This document shows positions 34,403 to 44,317 of a stretch of 64,000 nt of DNA, piece after piece (the stretch's first letter is position 1; the number at the start of each line of letters is the position of its first letter). The stretch covers positions 319,740 to 383,739 of the forward strand of contig NZ_JAFBES010000002.1 in assembly GCF_016908875.1 (NCBI RefSeq), given 5' to 3'. Source of the stretch: Bacillus ectoiniformans (GTDB taxonomy: Bacteria > Bacillota > Bacilli > Bacillales > Domibacillaceae). The position numbers were made by a program, and so were the translations under genes. The notes beneath the pieces were generated by a model. It was given only the letters and a program-made list of their open reading frames with translations. It was not told the origin of the DNA and ran no database searches.

Positions 34403-35197
34403 TCAGCTTTTCTTATTAAAAGCACGCCTTCCCAGCCGTTCCACGGTTCGAGGAAACAAGCTGTAGAGAAAGCTTGCGGCGTTCATGAGTTTTGGCAAAT
34501 TAATTTCTCTTTTATTGGTTCCAATGGCTTGAATCACTGCTTTTGCTACCTCTTCCGGTTTGAGCATCCAGCCGCCGACGCTTTTGGCATAAGTGCCCGT
34601 CTTATCGGCAGTGTCGAAAAACTCCGTCGCAATCGGTCCAGGATTTACAGAAGTCACATAGATCCCATCGTTTGCCGCCTCCATCCGCAGGCTGTTCGTG
34701 AAGCCAAGCACAGCGTGTTTCGTCGCCGCATACACACTTGACTTAGGCGTGGCCATTTTTCCTGCTTGCGAGGCAACATTGATGATATGGCCGCTTCTCT
34801 GCTGCTTCATCACAGGGAGCACCATTTGCGTGCAGGAAATTAAGCCGAGCACGTTCACTTGAAACATCGCTTCTGTTTCTTCCCATTTCGCGTCTCCCGC
34901 CTCATCAAATACGCCGAACCCCGCATTATTGACCAATACATCAATTCGCGGGCAGGAAGATAATATAGCCGCAAACCCCCACTCTACCTCTTCCCGCTTG
35001 CTCACATCGATTGCATGAATAGACACCTCGACATTTTTTCTTTCAAGTTCCGCCTTTAAATGTTCAAGCCGGTCCACCCGTCTGGCAACTAATACTAAAT
35101 GGGCTCCGCAAGCAGCAGCCTGTCTTGCAATCTCTGCCCCAAGCCCGCTGGATGCGCCGGTGATCACGACATATTTCCCTTGTAACCTTGAGTTCAC
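34403..35197 (-). CDS. yqjQ: Short-chain dehydrogenase/reductase (YqjQ-like)
   Basis: The 264-residue classical SDR has the cofactor motif TGASSGLG (about 14-21), NNAG, the catalytic Ser/Tyr/Lys with YAATK and the following PGPIATEFF. Substrate unknown. It starts at GTG after AGGAGGAG and follows the MBL-fold gene by 12 bp, as yqjQ follows yqjP in B. subtilis. Confidence 0.88.
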   Translation of the reverse strand: MNSRLQGKYVVITGASSGLGAEIARQAAACGAHLVLVARRVDRLEHLKAELERKNVEVSIHAIDVSKREEVEWGFAAILSSCPRIDVLVNNAGFGVFDEAGDAKWEETEAMFQVNVLGLISCTQMVLPVMKQQRSGHIINVASQAGKMATPKSSVYAATKHAVLGFTNSLRMEAANDGIYVTSVNPGPIATEFFDTADKTGTYAKSVGGWMLKPEEVAKAVIQAIGTNKREINLPKLMNAASFLYSLFPRTVERLGRRAFNKKS

Positions 35198-35209
35198 AAG
35201 CAGCTCCTC

Positions 35210-36181
35210 CTACTCAGAAACATAGTGCAGAACCTGATGTTCATCAGTACGAACCGAAATCTGCCCAAGATCGAGCAAGTAATCCAGCTGTCCCACAGTC
35301 TCTGACAGTGTGAGACCCAGTTCTTTTTTATAAATAGCAGGAAATAGATTGATGCACACCTCAAGAGCTGTCAGCGGCTTGTCTTTCAGCATCTCTTTCA
35401 CCGACATCGCCCGGTCATGCTGGCGTTCGAGCCGTCTTTCAACCAGTGAATGAATGCGCGTTACTTCGCCCCCATGGCCAGTAAATGCTTTTTCAATCGG
35501 CAAGTGAAGCATCTTCTTCAGCGATTCATTATACTGCACCTGCGGCTTCGGCCGTTCCATGTCAAAGCGAAGCGGCGGCTCAAGCAGCGGATTGGACGAA
35601 ATCGTCGCAAGCACATGGTCTCCTGCAAACAGCGTGCCGTCTTTTTCACGGAAAAAGACGAGATGGCTTTGTGCATGGCCTGGCGTTTCATAAACGCTCC
35701 AGCCATTCAGTCCCGGCAGCTCATCTCCTTCTTTCACACGCTTTGTTAATCGGCCTTCTTCACAGCTGAATTTTAATGGCGCCCCCATTTGCTTAAGCAT
35801 CGGTTCCCACTCTTTCGGCAGTCCGAATTGACGAAACAGCCTCTCGAAGAATTGACTTTGCTCTTTCATGAAGTGCTCATCACGCGTTAAAAATTTTTCA
35901 TTGTATCGATGACCAATGACATCAATGTCATCGGGCAAGAAGTCAAGCATGCCGACATGATCGGGATGGTGATGAGTCAGCGCGACTTGCTCAATATCTT
36001 CCGGCGTCAGCCCAAACTGAGACAGCCCATGTACAAACGCTTCCCATGACTCCTTTGTTTTGACCCCCGCGTCAATAAGCGTGAGCCGATCTCCCTTGAT
36101 TACATACACATTCACATCGCCTACAGGAAATGGTGTAGGCAAAGAAATCTTCATAATATCGCCAAAACGTTCAGCATTCAT
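35210..36181 (-). CDS. yqjP: MBL-fold metallo-hydrolase (YqjP-like)
   Basis: The 323-residue protein has the metallo-beta-lactamase metal motif THHHPDHVGM and further ligands in ETPGHAQSHLVF and FAGDHVL, with a C-terminal helical domain. Its substrate is unknown. The ATG at 36181 is preferred to a TTG at 36214 because AGGTG lies about 7 nt upstream. It forms an operon with yqjQ and is divergent from the proI T-box leader. Confidence 0.87.
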   Translation of the reverse strand: MNAERFGDIMKISLPTPFPVGDVNVYVIKGDRLTLIDAGVKTKESWEAFVHGLSQFGLTPEDIEQVALTHHHPDHVGMLDFLPDDIDVIGHRYNEKFLTRDEHFMKEQSQFFERLFRQFGLPKEWEPMLKQMGAPLKFSCEEGRLTKRVKEGDELPGLNGWSVYETPGHAQSHLVFFREKDGTLFAGDHVLATISSNPLLEPPLRFDMERPKPQVQYNESLKKMLHLPIEKAFTGHGGEVTRIHSLVERRLERQHDRAMSVKEMLKDKPLTALEVCINLFPAIYKKELGLTLSETVGQLDYLLDLGQISVRTDEHQVLHYVSE

Positions 36182-36322
36182 TTGTTCGCACCTGCCTAAA
36201 TAAACTTTTTTCAATATATTAATGGATGAATATAGTATTTAAGTTTAAATGTTTATGTTGAAAATGTCATTATTTTCACATAATTTATCTTAAAGTAAAC
36301 CTCGATTATTTTTATTTACCTA

Positions 36323-36351
36323 TTGACAGAGACTCATCCATTTTGCATAAT
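36323..36351 (+). promoter_or_regulatory. Sigma-A promoter of the proI leader
   Basis: TTGACA, a 17-nt spacer and CATAAT. It lies upstream of the T-box leader. Confidence 0.8.
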
Positions 36352-36357
36352 CACTTA

Positions 36358-36637
36358 TACAAACTATTATTTAATCAAAAATTCAAAAAAATCTATAAAT
36401 AAGCGATGAATAAGACCAGTACATAAAAAATGGTGCAAGAGAATGAAGTTCACAGGCTGCAAGACTTCATCACCGGAATTTTTTATCGAACCTACCTTAT
36501 GAGCTGCCGGAAAAACCGGCCGTCTAATCCAGCGTTATTGGAATTTGAGTGTACAGGCGCAGGCTTGTAAACAAAGGTGGTACCACGGAAGCTTACACCC
36601 TTTCGTCCTTTTTCTGAAGGATGAAAGGGTGTTTTTT
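36358..36637 (+). promoter_or_regulatory. T-box riboswitch of proI (proline specifier)
   Basis: The leader has the T-box sequence AAAGGTGGTACCACG (36573-36587), a stem I with a CCAGTA loop element, and a downstream terminator hairpin (36595-36637, ACACCC to GGGTGT plus six T). The likely specifier is CCT at 36491-36493 in the context GAACCTACC, a proline codon. Uncharged tRNA-Pro would favour the antiterminator and turn on proI, which fits the gene downstream. The 5' end is approximate. Confidence 0.9.
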
Positions 36638-36671
36638 ATTTATATCACACGTATTAAAGGGGGCATTTCAA

Positions 36672-37511
36672 ATGAGAACAGTGTTTATTGGAGCGGGTTC
36701 CATGGCAGAGGCGATGATTTCCGGATCCATTGCCAATGGCGCGCTCAGCCATACAGATATTTATGTAACGAACCGATCGGACAGTGCAAGACTAGAACAG
36801 CTGAAGGAACAATACCAAATACATATAGGATATGACTTAGAAGAGATGTTTAAAGCCAGCCAAGTCATCGTCCTGGCAATGAAACCCAAAGATGCCAAAC
36901 GTGCGCTCGAGCAAGTACAGCCTTATCTTTCATCCTCGTCCCTCATCATCAGTTTGCTTGCCGGAGTAACCATTGATTTTATCGAAAGAGAAATTGATAC
37001 GCCATGTGCGGTCATTCGGGCAATGCCTAATACATCCGCTGCCGTTGGAAAGTCCGCCACTGCCATTGCTCTAAACAGCCAAGTCACAAATGAACAAAAA
37101 ACAGAAGCACTCGCCCTTTTTTCTTCCATCGGCTTAACAAAAGTCGTGCAGGAAGAACAGCTTGATGCAGTCACGGGACTGTCAGGAAGCGGCCCGGCCT
37201 ATATTTATTATGTCGCTGAGGCGATGGAAAAAGCGGCTGAAGCTCTTGGCCTGGAAAAAGAGGTGGCGAAGCCTCTGATTATTCAGACATTGCTTGGTGC
37301 GGCAGAAATGCTGTCAGTGACAGATGGAAAAGCAGAACAGCTGCGAAAAGCCGTCACAAGTCCCGGCGGAACGACAGAGGCGGGCATTGGACTTTTAGAG
37401 GAACGAAAAGTAAAAGAAGCACTAACTGACTGCATTTTAGAAGCTGCAGCCCAATCGAAACGACTCGGGCTGCCTTACCAGCAAAGCGCAAAACAAAAGT
37501 GCGAACTTTAG
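36672..37511 (+). CDS. proI: Pyrroline-5-carboxylate reductase
   Basis: ProI reduces 1-pyrroline-5-carboxylate to proline with NADPH. The 279-residue product has the Rossmann motif FIGAGSMAEAMI, the conserved VIRAMPNTSAAVG and the C-terminal signature region AVTSPGGTTEAGI. The ATG at 36672 follows AAGGGGG; a frame from 36621 would start inside the terminator. It is controlled by the proline T-box upstream. Confidence 0.95.
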   Translation: MRTVFIGAGSMAEAMISGSIANGALSHTDIYVTNRSDSARLEQLKEQYQIHIGYDLEEMFKASQVIVLAMKPKDAKRALEQVQPYLSSSSLIISLLAGVTIDFIEREIDTPCAVIRAMPNTSAAVGKSATAIALNSQVTNEQKTEALALFSSIGLTKVVQEEQLDAVTGLSGSGPAYIYYVAEAMEKAAEALGLEKEVAKPLIIQTLLGAAEMLSVTDGKAEQLRKAVTSPGGTTEAGIGLLEERKVKEALTDCILEAAAQSKRLGLPYQQSAKQKCEL

Positions 37512-37592
37512 AACCGGTTCAATTATTTCCACTCTCCTTTCGGCATTGTTATAATCTTATTTGACTAAAGAACGCAATTGAGGAGGAATTTC

Positions 37593-38609
37593 ATGTCAGC
37601 GAAATTATTTGAATCATATACAATTAAAGACGTCACATTGAAGAACCGGATCGTCATGTCTCCAATGTGCATGTATTCAGCAGAGAATGACGGCAAAGTG
37701 ACCGATTGGCACTTAGTACATTATCCTACGCGGGCTGTCGGGCAGGCGGGATTAATCATGGTGGAAGCAACAGCCGTCACCCCACAGGGACGCATCTCGG
37801 AAAATGACCTTGGTGTGTGGAACGATGAGCATATCGAAGGACTCGCTAAAGTGGTGTCCATGGTGAAAGCCCATGGAGCGAAAACGGCCATTCAATTAGC
37901 GCATGCCGGACGTAAATCGATGGTTACAGGTGATATTATCGCGCCATCCGCTATCGCTTTTGATGAAAAAATGAAAACCCCGTTAGAAATGACAGCAGAC
38001 GATATTGCCCAAACGATTCAAGCCTTTAAAGACGGGGCGTGCCGCGTGAAGGAAGCTGGCTTTGATATTGTGGAAATTCATGGCGCTCACGGGTATTTAA
38101 TCAATGAATTTCTATCTCCACTCACAAATAAACGTGAAGATGAATACGGCGGCAGCAAAGAAAACCGCTACCGCTTTTTGAAAGAAGTCATTGAAGCCGT
38201 ACAATCTGAATGGAATGGACCTTTATTTGTCCGCGTATCAGCGAATGATTATGCCGACGGCGGATTAGACGCTGAAGATTACAGCGAAATCGCCAGCTGG
38301 ATGAAGGAGCAAGGCGTCGATTTAATTGATGTCTCCTCCGGGGCGGTTGTACCGGCTAGAATTCCTATATTCCCTGGCTACCAAGTCAAATTCGCCGAGA
38401 CTATCAGACAGGGCGCAGACATGCCGGTTGGTGCGGTTGGGCTGATCACTTCAGGCCTTCAGGCAGAAGAAATTCTGCAAAACAACCGGGCAGATTTGAT
38501 CTTCCTAGGACGTGAATTATTGCGTGATCCGTATTGGCCAAGACAAGCAGCGAGAGACTTACGTGTGGAAATTGAAGCACCAGAACAATATAAACGGGGC
38601 TGGAATTAA
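37593..38609 (+). CDS. namA: NADPH dehydrogenase NamA (YqjM, old yellow enzyme)
   Basis: An FMN-dependent ene reductase that reduces alpha,beta-unsaturated carbonyls and nitro compounds. The 338-residue product matches YqjM length. The redox-tuning cysteine lies in MSPMCMYS near residue 26, with HGAHGYL and the FMN-binding [17 protein letters not shown] lies 6 nt before the ATG at 37593. It follows proI as yqjM follows yqjO in the B. subtilis region. Confidence 0.95.
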   Translation: MSAKLFESYTIKDVTLKNRIVMSPMCMYSAENDGKVTDWHLVHYPTRAVGQAGLIMVEATAVTPQGRISENDLGVWNDEHIEGLAKVVSMVKAHGAKTAIQLAHAGRKSMVTGDIIAPSAIAFDEKMKTPLEMTADDIAQTIQAFKDGACRVKEAGFDIVEIHGAHGYLINEFLSPLTNKREDEYGGSKENRYRFLKEVIEAVQSEWNGPLFVRVSANDYADGGLDAEDYSEIASWMKEQGVDLIDVSSGAVVPARIPIFPGYQVKFAETIRQGADMPVGAVGLITSGLQAEEILQNNRADLIFLGRELLRDPYWPRQAARDLRVEIEAPEQYKRGWN

Positions 38610-38619
38610 TCCCCTGCCT

Positions 38620-38652
38620 GAAAAAAGCTGGCCGCATTTGGCCAGCTTTTCT
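38620..38652. terminator. Bidirectional terminator between namA and rnz
   Basis: AAAAAAGCTGGCC pairs with GGCCAGCTTTT around a 6-nt loop between two convergent genes. Confidence 0.9.
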
Positions 38653-39585
38653 TTATCGCTTATTCTCTGCTAAAATCTCGAGTTCAAAAAAGTCGCGGGC
38701 AACCGTCACAGGGCTAAAAATGGCTTCGGCCTCTTCCTTTAATTGTGCGGCTTCTTCTTTCGTGTAGCGGGAACTGATATGAGTCAGACAAAGCGCTTTT
38801 GCTTCTGCTTGTTTGGCAATCTCCGCCGCTTGAACAGTAGTGGAATGATAGTAATCAAAAGCCATATCTTCACTGCCGGCTGAGAAAGTCGCTTCGTGTA
38901 CTAACAGATCCGCCTGAGAAGCAAGCAATACCGCCGCCTCGCATGACCGTGTATCCCCAAGAATCGCCACCACTCTTCCTTTTTGAGGCGTTCCCATGTA
39001 TTTATCAGGCTCAATCACCCGGCCATCTTCAAGAGTAACTGTGTGTCCTGCTTTAATTTCTTTATAAAGCGGTCCTGGCGGAATCCCATCTGCTCTTAGC
39101 TCATCAACTAACAGCATACCCGGCTTATCCTTTTCAGTGATCCGAAAACCATAGGATGGAATGCCATGCTGAAGCTGACGGACTTCAACCATAAATTGAT
39201 CGTCTTCAAAGATGGTTCCCTCGTTAAATTCAATGACAGTCAATGAGTAGCGAAGCCTCGTCTCACTGATGCGCAGGCTTGTCTCTACGTATTGCTTAAT
39301 CCCAGGAGGACCATACACCGTTAAAGGTTCCTCTCCTCCTTGAAAAGACCGGCTGCCAAGCAGTCCAGGAAGACCAAATATATGGTCACCATGCAAATGA
39401 GTGATAAAGATCTTCTCGATTCGGCGCGGCTTCAGCGAAGTGTGCAGAATTTGATGCTGTGTCGCTTCTCCGCAGTCAAACAGCCAGACACTTCCCCGCT
39501 CATTTAATAGCTTCAATGCTTGTGAACTGACATTTCTTGCTTTGCCGGGTACACCGGCTCCTGTTCCTAAAAATAATAACTCCAA
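38653..39585 (-). CDS. rnz: Ribonuclease Z
   Basis: RNase Z cuts tRNA precursors 3' to the discriminator base. The 310-residue product has the zinc motif [11 protein letters not shown], the opening [17 protein letters not shown] and further ligands in HEATF and LTHISSRY, and the exosite region expected of the short form. Translation is placed at TTG 39585, which gives the M/LELLFLG start of relatives and has AAGGA upstream; a longer frame to 39642 adds no family sequence. Confidence 0.94.
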   Translation of the reverse strand: MELLFLGTGAGVPGKARNVSSQALKLLNERGSVWLFDCGEATQHQILHTSLKPRRIEKIFITHLHGDHIFGLPGLLGSRSFQGGEEPLTVYGPPGIKQYVETSLRISETRLRYSLTVIEFNEGTIFEDDQFMVEVRQLQHGIPSYGFRITEKDKPGMLLVDELRADGIPPGPLYKEIKAGHTVTLEDGRVIEPDKYMGTPQKGRVVAILGDTRSCEAAVLLASQADLLVHEATFSAGSEDMAFDYYHSTTVQAAEIAKQAEAKALCLTHISSRYTKEEAAQLKEEAEAIFSPVTVARDFFELEILAENKR

Positions 39586-39772
39586 CTCTTTCACGTCCTT
39601 ATATAGTAACTGCCGCTCCTGATTATCTCTACATTTTGTCACAAACGAAAAAAATATTCCACTCTCTCACCAAATGATGACTTCTTTCATATTTATTACT
39701 TGTGCAGAGACTACTTTTATGGAAAAATGCAATAGAGAATATATTGCTACATAAAAAGTGAGGTTAAAAACT

Positions 39773-41275
39773 TTGAAACAAACAGATACTCCTTCAGCGC
39801 TTATTTTGCTATTTGGAGCCACCGGAGATTTAGCGAAAAGAAAACTATTCCCGTCTCTTTACCGTCTATACCGTAAAGGCCAGCTGTCTGAAAAGTTTGC
39901 AGTTGTTGGGATTGCCCGCCGAGGCTGGACGAATGAAGAATTTAAAAGCCATGTCAAGGCGTCGATTATGTCTTCAACAAAACGTGTGGAGCAATTAGAT
40001 GAGTTTATTACCCATTTCTATTACCAATCCCATGATGTGTCTGATTCTGACTCGTATCTTGCTTTAAAAACACTCTCAGACCAATTGGATGAACAATATC
40101 AGCTGCAAGGAAACCGATTGTTCTATCTTGCGATGGCGCCGGAATTTTTTGGCACGATCGCTGAGCATTTAAAGACAGATGGCTTAACTGATACAAACGG
40201 CTATCACCGTCTGGTCATTGAAAAACCATTCGGCCATGATTTGCCGTCTGCTGAAGAATTAAACGACCAAATCCGAAAAGCATTCGCTGAGCGCGATATT
40301 TACCGGATTGATCATTATCTTGGCAAAGAAATGGTACAAAACATTGAAGCGATTCGTTTTGCCAATGCTTTGTTTGAGCCGTTATGGAACAGCCGCTATA
40401 TTTCTAATATTCAAGTCACATCAAGCGAAACACTTGGCGTAGAAGAACGCGGACGTTATTATGAAACAAGCGGTGCATTAAAAGATATGGTGCAAAACCA
40501 TATGATGCAAATGGTCGCACTCCTTGCGATGGAGCCGCCTATCAAACTTTCGACTGAGGAAATCCGCAGCGAAAAAGTAAAAGTGCTGCGCGCACTGAGA
40601 CCAATCACAAAAGAAAATGCCAGCGAATACTTTGTCCGCGGCCAATATGGTCCTGGTCAACTAGAAGATGAACAGCTTCCTGGCTACCGTGAAGAAACGA
40701 ATGTTGATCCGGAATCGAATACGGAAACCTATGTGGCGGGTAAATTAATGATTGATAATTTCCGCTGGGCCGGGGTTCCTTTCTATATTCGCACCGGTAA
40801 AAGAATGCCTTCGAAATCAACGAAGATTGTCGTTCAGTTCAAAGACATTCCGATGAACCTGTACTATCAGCCCGATCAGCCGCTTGCGCCAAACTTGCTG
40901 GTGATTCATATTCAACCTGAAGAAGGAATCACTTTGCACTTAAATGCGAAACGTTCTGGACAGCAGCTTCAAACACAGCCGGTGAAACTAAGCTACGCAA
41001 ACAACAGTGTGGACGGAATGAATACACCGGAAGCGTATGAAAAGTTGTTGCATGATGCCCTTCAAGGAGATGCGACGAACTTCACTCATTGGGATGAAGT
41101 TGCCCTTTCATGGAGATATGTCGATGTCATTTCAGATGCGTGGGAAGAGACGAAAGCCGAGTTCCCTAACTATGCTGCAGGGTCGACTGGGCCAAAAGAA
41201 GCCGATGAACTGCTTGAAAAAGACGGTTTCTCTTGGTGGCCAATGGCGACGCTAGATGTAGATGTATGTAATTAA
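39773..41275 (+). CDS. zwf: Glucose-6-phosphate 1-dehydrogenase
   Basis: Zwf oxidises glucose 6-phosphate with NADP, the entry to the oxidative pentose phosphate pathway. The product of about 500 residues has the Rossmann motif LFGATGDLAKRKL, the catalytic RIDHYLGKE and the later IRTGKRMPSK. TTG at 39773 is preferred because GTGAGG lies 8 nt upstream. It is divergent from rnz; gndA, for the next oxidative step, lies 3.5 kb downstream. Confidence 0.96.
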   Translation: MKQTDTPSALILLFGATGDLAKRKLFPSLYRLYRKGQLSEKFAVVGIARRGWTNEEFKSHVKASIMSSTKRVEQLDEFITHFYYQSHDVSDSDSYLALKTLSDQLDEQYQLQGNRLFYLAMAPEFFGTIAEHLKTDGLTDTNGYHRLVIEKPFGHDLPSAEELNDQIRKAFAERDIYRIDHYLGKEMVQNIEAIRFANALFEPLWNSRYISNIQVTSSETLGVEERGRYYETSGALKDMVQNHMMQMVALLAMEPPIKLSTEEIRSEKVKVLRALRPITKENASEYFVRGQYGPGQLEDEQLPGYREETNVDPESNTETYVAGKLMIDNFRWAGVPFYIRTGKRMPSKSTKIVVQFKDIPMNLYYQPDQPLAPNLLVIHIQPEEGITLHLNAKRSGQQLQTQPVKLSYANNSVDGMNTPEAYEKLLHDALQGDATNFTHWDEVALSWRYVDVISDAWEETKAEFPNYAAGSTGPKEADELLEKDGFSWWPMATLDVDVCN

Positions 41276-41290
41276 AAAGGAGTGTACGTA

Positions 41291-41911
41291 ATGAAAATTC
41301 ATGATATCACAGCCCCTATTTATAAAGGAATGCCTGTATACAAAAACAAACCAGAAAAACAGCCTGATATTCAAACAAAAACGAATGCCCATGTGACAGA
41401 GTCACGCATTTCCATGGATGTGCATACAGGCACACATGTAGATGCTCCGCTTCATATGATCAATGACGGCGAAACAATTGAGACAATTGCCATAGAAAAC
41501 CTCGTACGTCCGTGTAAAGTGGTTGATGTGACGGATGCAGAAGAAAAAATCAGCAAGTCTGACATTGAGAACGCAGGCATCGAAGCAGGCGACTTCATTT
41601 TGTTTAAAACAAAAAACTCGTTCGATACAGAATTTAATTTTGATTTTATTTACGTGGCTGAAGATGCAGCTAACTACCTGGCTGAGAAAAAAATTACAGG
41701 CGTTGGCATTGACGCGCTTGGCATTGAGCGTGCACAGGAAGGTCACCCGACTCACCGTGCGCTTATGAGCCAAGGTGTGATCATTATGGAAGGCCTGCAA
41801 TTGAAAGATGTAGAAGCCGGTGATTACTTTATGGTAGCCGCTCCGCTGAAGATCGAAGGCACAGACGCTTCTCCAGCGCGTGTATTACTGCTTGAAGGCC
41901 TTTCTTATTAA
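41291..41911 (+). CDS. Cyclase family protein (kynurenine-formamidase-like)
   Basis: The 206-residue metal-dependent hydrolase has the cyclase family motif HTGTHVDAPLHM, with a second conserved region GVGIDALGIE and GHPTHRALM. Members hydrolyse N-formylkynurenine or related cyclic/amide substrates; no kynurenine gene is nearby, so the substrate is open. AAAGGAG precedes the ATG at 41291. It lies 15 bp after zwf and shares its terminator. Confidence 0.8.
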   Translation: MKIHDITAPIYKGMPVYKNKPEKQPDIQTKTNAHVTESRISMDVHTGTHVDAPLHMINDGETIETIAIENLVRPCKVVDVTDAEEKISKSDIENAGIEAGDFILFKTKNSFDTEFNFDFIYVAEDAANYLAEKKITGVGIDALGIERAQEGHPTHRALMSQGVIIMEGLQLKDVEAGDYFMVAAPLKIEGTDASPARVLLLEGLSY

Positions 41912-41920
41912 TCCATATTC

Positions 41921-41957
41921 AAAAAAACTATTGGCGAAATCCGCCAATAGTTTTTTT
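41921..41957. terminator. Terminator after the zwf operon
   Basis: AAAAAAACTATTGGCG pairs with CGCCAATAGTTTTTTT; symmetrical, so it can also serve the convergent acyl-CoA dehydrogenase gene. Confidence 0.92.
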
Positions 41958-41965
41958 GTGCCATT

Positions 41966-43642
41966 CTATTGCTGAACCTTCACTTCACTAGTTGAGTTCA
42001 TGACAATTTCATCGAAATATTCCACACTTGACATATTTTTATTAAACACGCCCGAATCCGCCCAATGTTCTTCAATCAATACCTTCATGATCTTTTCCGC
42101 ACGCGAGCTGTCTTCTGCTGCATATTCAAGCGCTGTGACACTTTCAAGAATCTTTGTCATCTGCCGAGCTATTTCTTTCGAGTGATAGGTCTGATGATCA
42201 CTTGAAGCCTGGCTAACCGATTGAATTAAATTCTGTAATTGTTCGATCCCTTTTTTCACAAGAGCTTTCTCTGGAGTAGATAGTATGCTGTCAAGGCGTG
42301 ATCTCATTGCCTGCATAAATAGTTCATGCACTTGAAACTTCTGCATTAATCGCAGCACTTCAAGGCCAAGAATGTTCGCCGTCCCTTCCCAAACCGTCAA
42401 TACTTGAGCATCGCGCAAAAGGCGCGGAGTCACAAAGTCTTCAATAAATCCATTTCCCCCATGCATTTCGATGGCTTCATGCGCAAAGTGAATCGCTTGT
42501 TCTGCGGTCTCCTTTTTTAATAGGGCAATATACAGCCGGTTAAGTGCCTCTTCTTCTTTCGTTACCCTGTCATGATCATTCATCACCCGTTCGAATAATG
42601 GAAGAAAGGTGAATACTGTGCGAAGTTCTATTTCCTGCTTGGCGCAAAGCCTAGTTAATGTACTTTTGACCATGGGAAAATCCATCAGCTTCCGGCCAAA
42701 GGTTACCCGGTTTTCTGCATATTGCTTCGCTTCTAAGTAAGCTCTTTTCATGATGCCAAGCGACGCCACCGCATTGCACACCCGCGATAGATTCAACGCC
42801 TCCATCATATAATAGAAGCCCTTTGAAGCATCTCCCACCACATAAGCGGCAGCACCATCGAATTCCACTTCTGCTGAAGGTACAGCGCGCACCCCGAGCT
42901 TATCTTTTAAACGGCGGATCCGAATGCCGTTCAATGACCCGTCCTCTCTCTTCCACGGAACAGCGAATAACGTTAACCCTTTCGTACCTGCAGGAGCTCC
43001 TTCTATCCTCGCTAGCACCATCGCTACCCCACACATTCCCGCATTCGAAGCAAAATACTTCTCCCCATACAGCTGATAATGATCCCCGCTTAAAACAGCT
43101 TTCGTTTCATTCGCACCAACATCCGACCCGCCCTGCCTTTCTGTCAAAAAGGTTGCGCCTTCATAATGAGGTACTTCACCTGTCGAGAGGACATGAGGCA
43201 AAAATCGTTTTCTTACTTCCTCATCTCCATATTGATCCAGCAGATAAGCCGTTGCCATGCTCAAGGTAACTGGACAATAAAAGCCCGCTTCTGAATGAGA
43301 TAAGATGTAGCCTTGGGCATAGGAATAAATATAATTCCCCTTCCTTTTTAGATGAGGGATTTCTTTGTGTACATATCCGACGATACCGGTATTGTAAGTT
43401 TCCTCGACTGTCTTTTTGTACCCTTCATTGACCCATACCTCTGAAATATCTTCTCCATAAGCGTCATATTTGATCAAGCGCGGCTGCCCTTCTCTGTCCG
43501 TAAATCTTGCCCGTTCTTCAATCTCATGGGCACACTTTTCACCAAACCGGGTTAATTCTTGATCCGCATACTCAAAAAATGCAGGGTCCAGCATTTCCTT
43601 TAACAAGGACTGAAGCTGGTGATCTTCTTGATAAAAATTCAT
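41966..43642 (-). CDS. Acyl-CoA dehydrogenase, AidB-like long form
   Basis: The 558-residue FAD protein has ATFLTERQGGSDVGANET at the FAD/substrate signature and EMHGGNGFIEDF near the C-terminal active region, and is longer than standard acyl-CoA dehydrogenases, as in the AidB/FadE-type group. Substrate is unknown. GGGGAG precedes the ATG at 43642. It overlaps the MerR-type regulator gene by ATGA, so the two are coupled. Confidence 0.82.
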   Translation of the reverse strand: MNFYQEDHQLQSLLKEMLDPAFFEYADQELTRFGEKCAHEIEERARFTDREGQPRLIKYDAYGEDISEVWVNEGYKKTVEETYNTGIVGYVHKEIPHLKRKGNYIYSYAQGYILSHSEAGFYCPVTLSMATAYLLDQYGDEEVRKRFLPHVLSTGEVPHYEGATFLTERQGGSDVGANETKAVLSGDHYQLYGEKYFASNAGMCGVAMVLARIEGAPAGTKGLTLFAVPWKREDGSLNGIRIRRLKDKLGVRAVPSAEVEFDGAAAYVVGDASKGFYYMMEALNLSRVCNAVASLGIMKRAYLEAKQYAENRVTFGRKLMDFPMVKSTLTRLCAKQEIELRTVFTFLPLFERVMNDHDRVTKEEEALNRLYIALLKKETAEQAIHFAHEAIEMHGGNGFIEDFVTPRLLRDAQVLTVWEGTANILGLEVLRLMQKFQVHELFMQAMRSRLDSILSTPEKALVKKGIEQLQNLIQSVSQASSDHQTYHSKEIARQMTKILESVTALEYAAEDSSRAEKIMKVLIEEHWADSGVFNKNMSSVEYFDEIVMNSTSEVKVQQ

Positions 43643-44022
43643 CCGTCTTCTCCCCTTAAACAATCAAGTTTGTGTGAAAAATCCTGCAATAAGTCCTCAA
43701 TCTCCGCCTTCATTTCTTTTAATTCTTCCATTCGCTGGTTCACTTCCGCTAACTTTTCTTCCCCGTATTTAATTGTCTTTTGCAGCTGAACTTTGCCAGT
43801 ACGGTCTTTATCAAAGAGCAAAACCATGTCTTTAATTTCTTCTAGAGAAAATCCGTATCGTTTTCCCCGAAGAATCAATTTCAGCACAGCAAACTCTTTT
43901 TTCGAATAGATTCGCTTTCCATTGGAAGTACGTTCCGGCTTTAATAACCCAAGTTCCTCATAGTAACGAATCGTTCGCGTAGTCAGAGCAAACTCTTTTG
44001 CTAACTCAGATATCGTGTACAT
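43639..44022 (-). CDS. MerR-family transcriptional regulator
   Basis: The 127-residue regulator has an N-terminal MerR winged helix (YTISELAKEFALTTRTIRYY) and a C-terminal coiled coil. No metal-binding cysteine cluster is seen (a single Cys near the end), which argues for organic-ligand or acyl-CoA type control. It is first in an operon with the acyl-CoA dehydrogenase and probably acts on its own 19-bp-spacer promoter. Confidence 0.85.
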   Translation of the reverse strand: MYTISELAKEFALTTRTIRYYEELGLLKPERTSNGKRIYSKKEFAVLKLILRGKRYGFSLEEIKDMVLLFDKDRTGKVQLQKTIKYGEEKLAEVNQRMEELKEMKAEIEDLLQDFSHKLDCLRGEDG

Positions 44023-44054
44023 CTTCTGACCGCCTCATTTCTGATGCTAATAAA

Positions 44055-44085
44055 AGCTTAGCATTTACGTTAACGTTAACATCAA
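44055..44085 (-). promoter_or_regulatory. MerR-type promoter with 19-bp spacer and dyad
   Basis: On the minus strand TTGATG and TAAGCT are separated by 19 nt, and the spacer region contains GTTAACGTTAAC (44069-44080), a perfect palindrome. Long spacers with a central dyad are typical for MerR control. Confidence 0.6.
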
Positions 44086-44317
44086 GTTAATTTTTAGAAA
44101 AGAATAAATTTTCTTTCTCTTTCTCACCGCTGATCGAGGCGAACTCTTCAAATAAATGAAACAGTGTCCGATATCATGATAAAGACCAATTATTCGACTT
44201 TTTACGCGAGCATCGCTACGATATAAATAGCACTTACATTCTTTTGATTCATAAACTATATGAACATATATAACGAATAGCGGATATAGTAGTAGAAAGC
44301 AGGAATGGAGGATGAAT

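Noticed and set aside
41402-41800. 132-codon frame antisense to the cyclase gene
   Set aside because: It is a shadow of the coding strand, rich in Cys/His/Phe, with no ribosome binding site or family.
42823-43269. 148-codon plus-strand frame inside the acyl-CoA dehydrogenase gene
   Set aside because: Low-complexity His/Pro/Leu/Ser composition and no start signal; antisense shadow.
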